Shown here one piece after another: positions 20,812 through 30,576 of a stretch of 38,745 bases of DNA. The position numbers and the translations under genes are program-made. Below the pieces are notes generated by a model, which was not told the DNA's origin, made no database searches, and worked only from the letters and a program-made list of their open reading frames with translations. Source of the DNA: an uncultured Ectothiorhodospiraceae bacterium (GTDB lineage: Bacteria; Pseudomonadota; Gammaproteobacteria; Nitrococcales; Halorhodospiraceae); assembly GCA_913055765.1 (NCBI GenBank), contig CAJXKI010000003.1, positions 1-38,745 of the forward strand. Direction: 5' to 3'. Every line of letters starts with the position of its first letter. Position 1 is the stretch's first letter.

Positions 20812-21134
20812 CACGTGGCAGAAGTCGCCACGCCAGGTTTCAGCGGCGTCGCCCTCGAGGCGGCGCGGCATAGTGAGCGCAAGCGTACACAGCCGCCGAC
20901 TCCCCGCTAGGGGAGCCGAACTGCCCACGATGGACACGCCCTGCGCCCCTTCGGAGCGAGTGCAGATGGCACGGACGGCATTGACGCACTGGATGGCCTG
21001 GCTCGCCGCTTGGTCCGTGCCGCAGCAGCGGCCCGGACAGCTGGCGATCGCCTGCGCCGTCCCGGCGCCGTGGCGAGCCTCCGTCGCCACCGGCCTTGGC
21101 GAAGCGATGGCGGCAGGGCTGCGGAGACTAGGCA
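20812..21134 (+). promoter_or_regulatory. Long structured rne 5' leader
   Basis: ~320 nt non-coding leader with strong hairpins: 8-bp stem 20846-20853/20859-20866, 6-bp stem CTCCCC-GCTA-GGGGAG 20900-20915, and CTGC...GCAG hairpin 20941-20965. Confidence 0.45.
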
Positions 21135-23996
21135 ATGAAGAGAATGCTCATCAACGCAACTCAGCCGGAGGAGTTGCGCGTAGCCCTCGTCGATGGCCAG
21201 GTCCTCTACGATCTCGATATCGAGGCGCCGTCACGGGAGCAGAAGAAGGCGAACATCTACAAGGGGATCATCACCCGCATCGAGCCTAGCCTCGAGGCGG
21301 CCTTCGTCCAGTACGGCGCGGAGCGTCACGGCTTCCTGCCGTTCAAGGAGATAGCGCCCGCCTACTTCACCTCGGCGGACGGCAAGCGCGCCACGCCGCG
21401 TGAGGGGCTGCGGGAGAACCAGGAGGTCCTGGTCCAGGTCGACAAGGAGGAGCGCGGCAACAAGGGCGCGGCGCTGACCACCTACATCAGCCTCGCCGGC
21501 CGCTACCTGGTCCTCATGCCCAACAACCCCCGCGCCGGCGGCGTCTCCCGGCGTATCGAGGGCTCCGAGCGCACGGAGACCCGGGAGAGCCTGCGCCAGC
21601 TCGATGTCCCCGAGGGCATGGGGCTCATCGTCCGCACGGCCGGCGTCGGGCGCAGCACCGAGGAGCTGCAGTGGGACCTGGACTACCTGCTCAAGCTCTG
21701 GGATGCCATCCAGAAGGCTACCGCGGAGCGGGCCGCGCCCTTCCTGGTCTACCAGGAGAGCGATGTCATCATCCGCGCCCTGCGCGACTACCTGCGCCCG
21801 GATATCGGCGAGATCCTCGTCGATGACGAGGCGGTCTATACCAAGGCGCGGGACTTCATCGAGCAGGTCATGCCGTACAACCGGCAAAAGCTCAAGCGCT
21901 ACACCGATCCGGTCCCCCTCTTCTCCCGCTACCAGATCGAGAGCCAGATCGAGTCGGCCTTCCAGCGCGACGTACGGCTGCCCTCCGGGGGCGCCATCGC
22001 CATCGACCACACCGAGGCGCTGATCTCCATCGATATCAACTCCTCGCGGGCGACCAAGGGCGCCGACATCGAGGAGACGGCGCTGAGCACCAACTTGGAG
22101 GCCGCCGACGAGATCGCCCGGCAGCTGCGCCTGCGCGACCTCGGGGGGCTCGTCGTCATCGACTTCATCGACATGGGCCCGCCGCGCAACCAGCGCGAGG
22201 TGGAGAGCCGCCTGCGCGAGGCCGTCAAGGCCGACCGCGCCCGGGTCCAGATCGGCCGGATCTCCCGCTTCGGCCTGCTCGAGATGTCACGGCAACGGCT
22301 ACGCTCCTCGCTCGGCGAGGCGCACCAGGAGGTCTGCAGCCGCTGCGGCGGCCAGGGCACGGTGCGCAGCGTCGACTCCCTGGGGCTGTCGATCCTGCGC
22401 ATCATCGAGGAGGAGGCGATGAAGGAGCAGACCGGCCGGGTCCTCGCCCAGCTGCCGGTGGACGTCGCCACCTTCCTGCTCAACGAGAAGCGCTCCCAGG
22501 TCGGCGAGATCGAGCAGCGCTACGGGACGCACATCCTGCTGATCCCGAACCGCAACTTCGAGACGCCGCACTACGAGATCCGGCGGATGCGCACCGATGA
22601 GGGCCTAGGCCCGGATGCCAGCAGCCACGACCTCGCCTCCCCCGCCCCGGAGCCGAGCCTCGTGGAGGCCGGCATCCCGGTCGGCCGCCCGCCGACGCCT
22701 GCGGTTCAGGGCGTCACGCCCAATACGCCGGCACCGGAGCCGGCCAATCAGGGCCCCGGGACCGGTCAGGCTACCGACGGCTCCGGCGAGACCGCCGACG
22801 GCGGCGGCGAGCAGGCGCCGCTGAGCTCGATCTTCCGGCGCCTGCGCGGCCTGCTCTTCCAGAGCGGCAGCGAGGAGCCGCCTGTCCCGGCGGCGGGCCG
22901 GCAGCGGCAAGGCAGCGACACCCCTCGCCAGGGCGGCGAGACCGAGCCATCCGCCGGGGGGCAGCGCAGCAGCCGCCCCCGGAGCGGGCGCACCCGGCGC
23001 AGCAGCGGCGGCGAGGATGCCGGGAAGCCCGCTGAGGCCAAGGGCGATACCGGCAAGCGCAGCGGCGGCAGCGCAAGCAAGGAGGAGCCAGGCAAGGACC
23101 GCAGCCGCAGCGGCGGCTCCAGCCGCCGCAAGAGCCGGGCTCCCAGCGGCGGTGGCGATAAGGCGCCCGCGGCCCAGGAGGCCGGCAGGGGTGCCGCCAA
23201 GGCAGCCTCGGGGAGCAAGCAGGGCCGCGAGAGCGACGACGGGGGCGGCGCCCAGGGCGCGAGCGAGGCGGGCCCGGCCGCCTCCTCCTCCGCCTCAAGC
23301 ACCGCTGAGGCCGCCTCCGCCAACGCCCGCAGCGGACGCAGCCGCCGCGGCCGCCGCGGCGGGCGACGCCGGCGCCGGACGGCCAGCGGCAGCGGTGACG
23401 CCCAGGGCGAGCAGAGCGGCGCTCCCGCCGGCGCTACGGCGGCCGGCGGCGATGAGCCCCAGCAGGAGCCGGGCGGGGACAGCGCCAAGGGCAGCAGCGG
23501 CGGCGGCAGCAGCCGTCGGGAGGCGCCCTCGCCGGCGGGGCACGCCGGCGGTCAGGCCCACGAATCGGGCCCGGATACCGCCGCAGAGGGAGATCGCGGC
23601 AAGGGCGACGAGGGTGATCCCCAGCGCTCGGAGGCTCCCGGGTCGAGCCCGGCCGAGGAGGCCGATGGGGCCAGCGGCGTGGAGCAGCCTGCAGCGGCGG
23701 CCGAGGCCGGCGAGGCCACGGCGCGAGGCTCGGAGGGCCGCTCCGGCGACGCGCCCCAGGAGGCGGGCAACGGCGGTGCCGAGACCGACCCGGAGGGGCC
23801 AGGCCAAGGTGGCGAGGCGCCGGCCGACGGCCCGTCGAGGCGGAAGGTGGTCCGCTCCGGGCGGCCACGCAAGCCGAGAGCGGCAGCTAGCGGTGCCGAT
23901 GCCGTAGCAGGCGGTGGTGGGGACGCAGGCGTGGGCGCCGAGGCCTCCGCGCCGGCCGGCCAGGCCGACGAGGGCTCGCCGGAGAAGGCGGAATAG
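21135..23996 (+). CDS. rne: Ribonuclease E with long disordered, Arg/Ser/Gly-rich C-terminal half
   Basis: [30 protein letters not shown]; catalytic IDINSSRAT and VVIDFIDM; Zn-link [10 protein letters not shown]; low-complexity tail. Confidence 0.97.
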   Translation: MKRMLINATQPEELRVALVDGQVLYDLDIEAPSREQKKANIYKGIITRIEPSLEAAFVQYGAERHGFLPFKEIAPAYFTSADGKRATPREGLRENQEVLVQVDKEERGNKGAALTTYISLAGRYLVLMPNNPRAGGVSRRIEGSERTETRESLRQLDVPEGMGLIVRTAGVGRSTEELQWDLDYLLKLWDAIQKATAERAAPFLVYQESDVIIRALRDYLRPDIGEILVDDEAVYTKARDFIEQVMPYNRQKLKRYTDPVPLFSRYQIESQIESAFQRDVRLPSGGAIAIDHTEALISIDINSSRATKGADIEETALSTNLEAADEIARQLRLRDLGGLVVIDFIDMGPPRNQREVESRLREAVKADRARVQIGRISRFGLLEMSRQRLRSSLGEAHQEVCSRCGGQGTVRSVDSLGLSILRIIEEEAMKEQTGRVLAQLPVDVATFLLNEKRSQVGEIEQRYGTHILLIPNRNFETPHYEIRRMRTDEGLGPDASSHDLASPAPEPSLVEAGIPVGRPPTPAVQGVTPNTPAPEPANQGPGTGQATDGSGETADGGGEQAPLSSIFRRLRGLLFQSGSEEPPVPAAGRQRQGSDTPRQGGETEPSAGGQRSSRPRSGRTRRSSGGEDAGKPAEAKGDTGKRSGGSASKEEPGKDRSRSGGSSRRKSRAPSGGGDKAPAAQEAGRGAAKAASGSKQGRESDDGGGAQGASEAGPAASSSASSTAEAASANARSGRSRRGRRGGRRRRRTASGSGDAQGEQSGAPAGATAAGGDEPQQEPGGDSAKGSSGGGSSRREAPSPAGHAGGQAHESGPDTAAEGDRGKGDEGDPQRSEAPGSSPAEEADGASGVEQPAAAAEAGEATARGSEGRSGDAPQEAGNGGAETDPEGPGQGGEAPADGPSRRKVVRSGRPRKPRAAASGADAVAGGGGDAGVGAEASAPAGQADEGSPEKAE

Positions 23997-24024
23997 CCGT
24001 GCCCCGGGCGCCGGCGGGCGGCGC

Positions 24025-24513
24025 TCAGCCGCCACGCCGGCGCAGGGCGTCGATCAGGCCGTCCGAGGCCTCCTGGATGAGGTCGAGGACGTACTCGAAG
24101 CCGCGCTCGCCGCCGTAGTACGGATCCGGGACCTCACGCTCCTGGCGCCCCGCCGCGTAGTCGAGGAACATGCCGATCTTGCCGGCATGCCCGGGCGGGC
24201 AGTCCGCCTGCAGGAGCTCGGCGTTGGCGGCGTCCATGGCCAGGATCAGGTCGAACGCCTCGTAGTCGCTCCAGTCCACTTGCCGTGCACGCAGGTCGCT
24301 GATGTCGATGCCGCGCCGCCGCGCGGCCTCCTGGGCCCGCGGATCCGGCGCCTTGCCGATGTGGAAGCCGTGCGTGCCCGCCGAGTCGAGCTCGACGCTG
24401 TCCTCGCACGCGTGCTGGCGCAGGCGCTCGCGCAGGACGCCCTCCGCCGTGGGCGAGCGGCAGATGTTGCCCATGCAGATTAGTAAGATGCGCTGTTTTT
24501 CCTGGCTGCTCAT
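24025..24513 (-). CDS. Low-molecular-weight protein tyrosine phosphatase, with element-supplied 5' end
   Basis: P-loop CMGNICRSP (CX5R-S), DPYYGG acid loop; codons upstream of CMGN differ from the displaced host copy at 26652-26695. Confidence 0.93.
   Translation of the reverse strand: MSSQEKQRILLICMGNICRSPTAEGVLRERLRQHACEDSVELDSAGTHGFHIGKAPDPRAQEAARRRGIDISDLRARQVDWSDYEAFDLILAMDAANAELLQADCPPGHAGKIGMFLDYAAGRQEREVPDPYYGGERGFEYVLDLIQEASDGLIDALRRRGG
24467..24477 (+). repeat. Putative att core, left (ttgcccatgca)
   Basis: Identical 11-mer at 26652-26662; encodes CMGN of the phosphatase on the minus strand. Confidence 0.8.
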
Positions 24514-24598
24514 GCACTTACCTCAACGAATAGGGGCATGAAAACGTCACCTCTCGTCACAATGCACCCTAACATAGACAGACACTTACGAGGCGGTT

Positions 24599-24604
24599 TT
24601 GCAG
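24599..24604 (+). promoter_or_regulatory. Candidate integrase arm-type site (ggttTTGCAGaag)
   Basis: Motif (A/G)GTTTTGCAGAAG shared with the opposite element end, ~120 bp from the core. Confidence 0.4.
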
Positions 24605-24749
24605 AAGGGGCGTACAGATCAGCGCTTCAAGTGCTCCCACCCGGGGCGCCAATATGTCCCGTTTCCCATCGCCTCCTAGGGCGTCGCTCGCGACCCCTCT
24701 GCTCCAAAGCGATCACCTGCTACCTTTCCCCGGAAGGGAGGGGAGAATC

Positions 24750-25148
24750 ATGAAAGCGCTAGCGCGAGCATCTGGCTTAATCGCTGTCGCGCTATTAGTG
24801 TGCGGCTGTGCTAGCACGGAAAAGGTCCAGTACACCGTCGAGAGCGAGCCCAGCGGTGCGCCGGTGGTAGTCAATGGCGCCTCCATGGGCGAGACCCCGG
24901 CAGAGTTCTGGATCGACGTGCCGAAGCGTTGGGTGGGGCTCATGAACGCGCCTGGAGGGTGGGCGTATCAGCCTACTCCGGTGACAGTCCGCATTATGCC
25001 GCCCAGCGACTATGCCGGTGACCAGGAGCTAACATCCCAGACACGCCAGCTTCGCGCGGACCAGTCCGTCGAATCGGGTGAGGCCCGCATCCGCGCCAAC
25101 CTCTTCTTGGAGCCACGGATGCCGACCCAACCCATCGAGGTACGATGA
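24750..25148 (+). CDS. Predicted lipoprotein with PEGA-like motif
   Basis: MKALARASGLIAVALLVCGC|AST lipobox; YTVESEPSGAPVVVNGASMGETPAEF resembles PEGA repeats; RBS GGAAGGGAGGGGAG. Confidence 0.75.
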   Translation: MKALARASGLIAVALLVCGCASTEKVQYTVESEPSGAPVVVNGASMGETPAEFWIDVPKRWVGLMNAPGGWAYQPTPVTVRIMPPSDYAGDQELTSQTRQLRADQSVESGEARIRANLFLEPRMPTQPIEVR

Positions 25149-25588
25149 GGGCAGCCACCGCTATATCGGTTGCCTTCATAGGGATGGTGGCGCTCCTCGA
25201 GAAGGGCCAAGACGCGCTACCGCACCCGAACCCTGCCGAGCACTGGCGCGACGAACTCGAGGGCGAGACCTGGATCATCGAATCGACCCGGAAAGCGCTG
25301 CAGGCCGACCGGCGCAAGCTCGACCGCCTCCTCGAGAGCCGCGAGGCGCGCCTGCGGGAGGAGCGGCTGCGCTGGGAGTCCGTCGGCCATGACCGCGACG
25401 GGGCGCGCAGCATGGCGCGCACCTTTCTCGAGTGGGAGGTGCAGCGCCTGCGATCCAAGATCGACACGGATGAGGGCCTCCTCCACCAAAGCTGCACGGA
25501 CTACAGGAGATACGCCCGGGAGTTGGCCGACGAGGCGCCAGGGCCGCCGAGGACGCCCCCGGCGGCCTGCAGCGACCTCACTCGATGA
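25145..25588 (+). CDS. Hypothetical protein, N-terminal hydrophobic segment plus charged coiled-coil-like region
   Basis: ATGA overlap with the lipoprotein gene; hydrophobic AATAISVAFIGMVALL then Arg/Glu-rich helical-looking sequence. Confidence 0.65.
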   Translation: MRAATAISVAFIGMVALLEKGQDALPHPNPAEHWRDELEGETWIIESTRKALQADRRKLDRLLESREARLREERLRWESVGHDRDGARSMARTFLEWEVQRLRSKIDTDEGLLHQSCTDYRRYARELADEAPGPPRTPPAACSDLTR

Positions 25589-26063
25589 CCTCCGGCTGAC
25601 CCTCCTCCTCGTAGAGCTGCATGAGCTCCTGCATGCGGTCGCGATAGCGCTCACGCAGCCTTTGCCGCTCGGCCTCGTTTGATGCCTCCGACAGCGCGCT
25701 CCTCATGACGCTTCTGTAGAAGCGCTCGCTCGGCCTGTAGGGGACGAAACGCCCCCGAAGAGCAAGCCTGACGTCCTGCTTGGAGAGCCCGCCGGAGTCC
25801 AGCACGCGAGCGATCTCCTGCTCGGTGACCCCCAGGGCGTTGGCGGCCTTCACCGATTCGTGGATGTCCTTGAACTTCTCCCGGTGCGCCTGCAGCGAGC
25901 TGCGGAAGGCGTCCCGGATCTCGCTGCTGCTGAGCTCGCCCCGGTTCGAGAAGGTGCCGGTCAGCATCCGGGCGGCGTTTCGCTTGCCCCGCGCGTAGTC
26001 GCGGGCCTTGAAGCTCAGGGCCTGGGGCACGTCGAGCGTGTTGACGCGGAAGCCGGAGAGCAT
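25578..26063 (-). pseudogene. C-terminal fragment of a phage-like protein (possibly the C-terminus of a large polyvalent protein)
   Basis: MLSGFRVNTLDVPQALSFKARDYARGKRNAARMLTGTFSNRGELSSSEIRDAFRSS...; upstream sequence in the ORF is antisense to the integrase and looks spurious. Confidence 0.5.
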
Positions 26064-26066
26064 GGC

Positions 26067-26570
26067 GCCGAGCTCGACCCCTGGGTGCAGCGCTCGATGG
26101 AGCTGTCCCTGGTCAGCGGTCAGCCGCGGGAGGTCGTCGTCGCCGCGCGCTGGGAGGACGTGCAGGACGGCTGGTGGTGGTGCCACCGCGGCAAGACCGG
26201 CGCGCAGATCAAGATCCCGCTGAGCCTGCGACTGGACGCGCTGGGGTGGACGCTGGAGGGCGTGGTGCGGGCGTGCCGCGACGCCGTGGTCAGCCGCTAC
26301 CTGCTCCACCACACGCGGTCGCGGACCCACAGCAACCGCGGCGACCCGGTCCACATCGACACGGTCTCGCGGGGGTTCTCGAGGGCTCGGGCACTGGCAG
26401 GGATCGACGACAAGGCGGCGCCGACGTTCCACGAGATCCGCTCGCTGTCGGAGCGGCTCTACTACGACCAGGGTGTCGACACCCAGGTGCTGCTCGGCCA
26501 CCGCGACCCGAGGACGACGGCGATCTACAAGGACCGGCGCGGCGCGGAGTGGATGGAGGTACAGGGGTAG
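26067..26570 (+). pseudogene. Truncated lambda-type tyrosine integrase (catalytic domain only)
   Basis: WVQRSMELSLVSGQPREVVVAARWEDV...GKTGAQIKIPLSLRLDALG...TFHEIRSLSERLYYDQGVDTQVLLGHRDPRTTAIYKDRRGAEWMEV; N-terminal domains absent. Confidence 0.9.
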
Positions 26571-26573
26571 GTT

Positions 26574-26601
26574 TTGCAGGGCGCTTGCAGGAGTTTTGCA
26601 G
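26574..26601 (+). repeat. Three TTGCAG repeats with 11-bp period (candidate integrase arm-type sites)
   Basis: TTGCAG at 26574-26579, 26585-26590 and 26596-26601, right after the integrase stop codon. Confidence 0.55.
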
Positions 26602-26631
26602 AAGACCGATGAACCCCTTGCTTTTCAGCCC

Positions 26632-26695
26632 CTTACACCCCTGTTCGTGTATTGCCCATGCACACCAGCAGGATCCGCGTCTTGTCGTCCGCCAT
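26632..26695 (-). pseudogene. Displaced original 5' end of the ptp gene
   Basis: Minus strand: MADDKTRILLVCMGN then element-derived TRTGV and stop; RBS AGGGGAG upstream; 30 nt after the kdsB stop. Confidence 0.88.
26652..26662 (+). repeat. Putative att core, right (ttgcccatgca)
   Basis: Identical 11-mer at 24467-24477, within the displaced ptp stub. Confidence 0.8.
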
Positions 26696-26725
26696 GTCGC
26701 TACTCCCCTGTTCGCAGGCGCTACG

Positions 26726-27505
26726 TTATCGGCCAGGTGACAGGCGCGCGGCGACGCGCGCCAGGTCCTCGGGAGTATCCACCCCCGGCTCCGGGCGCTG
26801 CTCGGCCACGGCTACCTGGATGGCGAGACCGTGCCAGAGGACCCGCAGCTGCTCCAGGGCCTCGTGCTGCTCCGGGGGCGCCGGCTCGAGGCGCGGATAG
26901 CGGCGCAGGAAGTCGGCCCGGTAGGCGTACAGGCCCAGGTGGCGCAGCCAGCCGCCGGCGGCGACCGCGGCGTCCCCGATCGCCTCGAAGCGATCCCGAT
27001 CCCAGGGGATGGGGGCGCGGCTGAAGTAGAGGGCACGGCCCTGCGCGTCGCGGACGACCTTGACCGCCGCCGGGTCGAACAGCTCCCCGGCGGAGGCTAT
27101 CGGCACGGCCAGGGTGGCGACGGCGGCCGCGGGATCACCCTCCAGGCTCGCCGCGGCGAGCGCCAGCAGCCCCGGCGGTATCAGCGGCTCATCGCCCTGG
27201 AGGTTGACCACGATGGCCTCCGGCGGTAGGGCCAGGCGCTCCACCACCTCGGCGATGCGGTCGGTCCCCGTGGGGTGGTCCGCGGCGGTAGCCAGGACCT
27301 CGGCGCCGAAGGCCTGGCACGCCGCCTCGATCCGTGGGTCGTCCGTAGCCACCACCACCCGCTGCGCCCCGCTCTGGGTAGCCCGCCGATGGACGTGGCG
27401 GACGAGGGGCTCGCCGTGCACCTCGGCCAGGGGCTTGCCCGGTAGGCGCGAGGCGCCGTAGCGGGCCGGGATGACCACGGCGAAGGGGGTCGCTGCTGCA
27501 GTCAT
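26726..27505 (-). CDS. kdsB: 3-deoxy-manno-octulosonate cytidylyltransferase
   Basis: VVIPARYGASRLPGKPL, VVNLQGDEPLIPP, HLGLYAYRADFLRRYP; ATGA overlap with lpxK. Confidence 0.96.
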   Translation of the reverse strand: MTAAATPFAVVIPARYGASRLPGKPLAEVHGEPLVRHVHRRATQSGAQRVVVATDDPRIEAACQAFGAEVLATAADHPTGTDRIAEVVERLALPPEAIVVNLQGDEPLIPPGLLALAAASLEGDPAAAVATLAVPIASAGELFDPAAVKVVRDAQGRALYFSRAPIPWDRDRFEAIGDAAVAAGGWLRHLGLYAYRADFLRRYPRLEPAPPEQHEALEQLRVLWHGLAIQVAVAEQRPEPGVDTPEDLARVAARLSPGR

Positions 27506-28482
27506 CCGCGCCTCTCCTCCGCTGCTGTGTCGATCACGCCGTCCACCGCCTCGCTGAGCGCGGGGGTGGGGACCAGCTCCGCGGGCAGGTACCAGGCCCT
27601 TCGCGCCTGCGGCAGATGGCGGGCCTTCACGGCATCCTTCTCGGTCATGAGGACGGGGCGATCGTCCTCGAAGGCCAGGTCCCGCGCCCGGAACGCGTGG
27701 TGGTCCGGGAGGGGGTGCCGGCTCGCGGCCTGGAAGCCGGCCGCGGCGGCGGTCGCGAAGAATGCCTCCGGGCGGCCGATGCCGGCCACCAGGTGGGCGG
27801 GACCGCCGGGCCAGGGTCGCTGGGCGCCGTCCACCGCCTGGGGGATACCGGCCTGCAGGTGGAAGGCGCACCGGCTCTCCGGGATCGGGTCGCCGTTGAC
27901 GGCGACGAGGGCTACCTCCCGCAGCCGGGATGGCGCCTCCCGCAGCGGACCCGCCGGCAGCAGCCGGCGGTTGCCGAGCCTGCGCTCCGCGTCGAGGATG
28001 ACGATCTCGGTGCTGCGGCGCATGCGGTAGTGCTGCAGGCCGTCGTCGCTGACGACCACGTCGCAGCCGGCGCCGTAGGCGGCCGCCACGGCCCCGGCGC
28101 GGTCGCTGCCGACGTAGACCGGGGCCCGCGTGCGCCCGGCGAGCAGAAGCGGCTCGTCACCGACCTGGCCAGGATCCGAGCTGGGCCGCACGGGCGTCGG
28201 GCCGGCCCCGGCCCGGCCGCCGTAGCCCCGGGCGACCACGCCGGGTGACCAGCCGCGGGCCTGGAGCCTCTCGACGAGCCAGGCCACGAAGGGCGTCTTG
28301 CCGGTCCCGCCCACAAAGAGGTTGCCCACCACGATCACCGGCAGCGGCAGATCCGGCCGCGCCAGCCAGCCGCGCTCGTAGGCGCGACGGCGCAGCGCGG
28401 CCGCCGCGCCGTAGCACCCGGCCAGCGGCGCGAGCGCGCGCGCTGCCGCGCCATCCCTCAGCCACAGCCCCGGAACCGGCAC
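27502..28482 (-). CDS. lpxK: Tetraacyldisaccharide 4'-kinase
   Basis: VVGNLFVGGTGKTPFVAWL, VSDDGLQHYRM, TEKDAVKARHL. Confidence 0.96.
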   Translation of the reverse strand: MPVPGLWLRDGAAARALAPLAGCYGAAAALRRRAYERGWLARPDLPLPVIVVGNLFVGGTGKTPFVAWLVERLQARGWSPGVVARGYGGRAGAGPTPVRPSSDPGQVGDEPLLLAGRTRAPVYVGSDRAGAVAAAYGAGCDVVVSDDGLQHYRMRRSTEIVILDAERRLGNRRLLPAGPLREAPSRLREVALVAVNGDPIPESRCAFHLQAGIPQAVDGAQRPWPGGPAHLVAGIGRPEAFFATAAAAGFQAASRHPLPDHHAFRARDLAFEDDRPVLMTEKDAVKARHLPQARRAWYLPAELVPTPALSEAVDGVIDTAAEERRG

Positions 28483-28485
28483 CGG

Positions 28486-30306
<1,821 letters not shown>

Positions 30307-30576
30307 GCCCCCGCCCTACCGCTGCGGCTCGGCTACGGCGATAGGCGCAGGCCCGGCGCCCTGCCCTGCCCGGTACCGGCGGGCGGCCGCCTGCCGCCGG
30401 GGTGTATCGGGGGCGGCCTGCATGGGCTCGAGCATCGCTACTCCAAGGCTCATCCGCTGGCGGGGCCTCCCACGGGAGGACCAGCTCCCCCCGTGGGCGC
30501 TCGGGCCCGGACCTGGCCCCGAGGGGCGTAGATTTTAAAGCATCCGCACGCTCGGTGCAGCCGGCGGACGGCGTGG

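Larger units (their letters stand above)
24467..26662. mobile_element. Remnant integrative element (degenerate prophage/genomic island) in the 5' end of the ptp gene
   Basis: Flanked by 11-bp direct repeat, duplicated ptp 5' coding end on the far side, integrase fragment beside one boundary, phage-like gene fragment, lower-GC boundary DNA. Confidence 0.85.

Noticed and set aside
20780-21289. 169-aa ORF in the rne upstream region
   Set aside because: Overlaps the rne start and the hairpin-rich leader, with no recognisable domain or RBS; more likely non-coding leader.
22900-23990. Repetitive GC-rich tract resembling a CRISPR or tandem-repeat array
   Set aside because: No regular repeat/spacer structure; it is codon-level low complexity within rne.
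24017-24033. GGCGGC-GCTCA-GCCGCC hairpin between convergent rne and ptp as a terminator
   Set aside because: Perfect 6-bp stem at the right place, but no U-tract on either strand and it overlaps the ptp stop; not enough to call.
23295-24035. 246-aa antisense ORF over the rne tail
   Set aside because: Arises from the GGC/AGC-rich low-complexity coding sequence of RNase E.
30307-30576. Gap between msbA and comEC as a site of lost exbB/exbD genes
   Set aside because: Some gammaproteobacteria have comEC next to msbA without exbBD, and no remnant coding sequence is visible, so gene loss cannot be argued.
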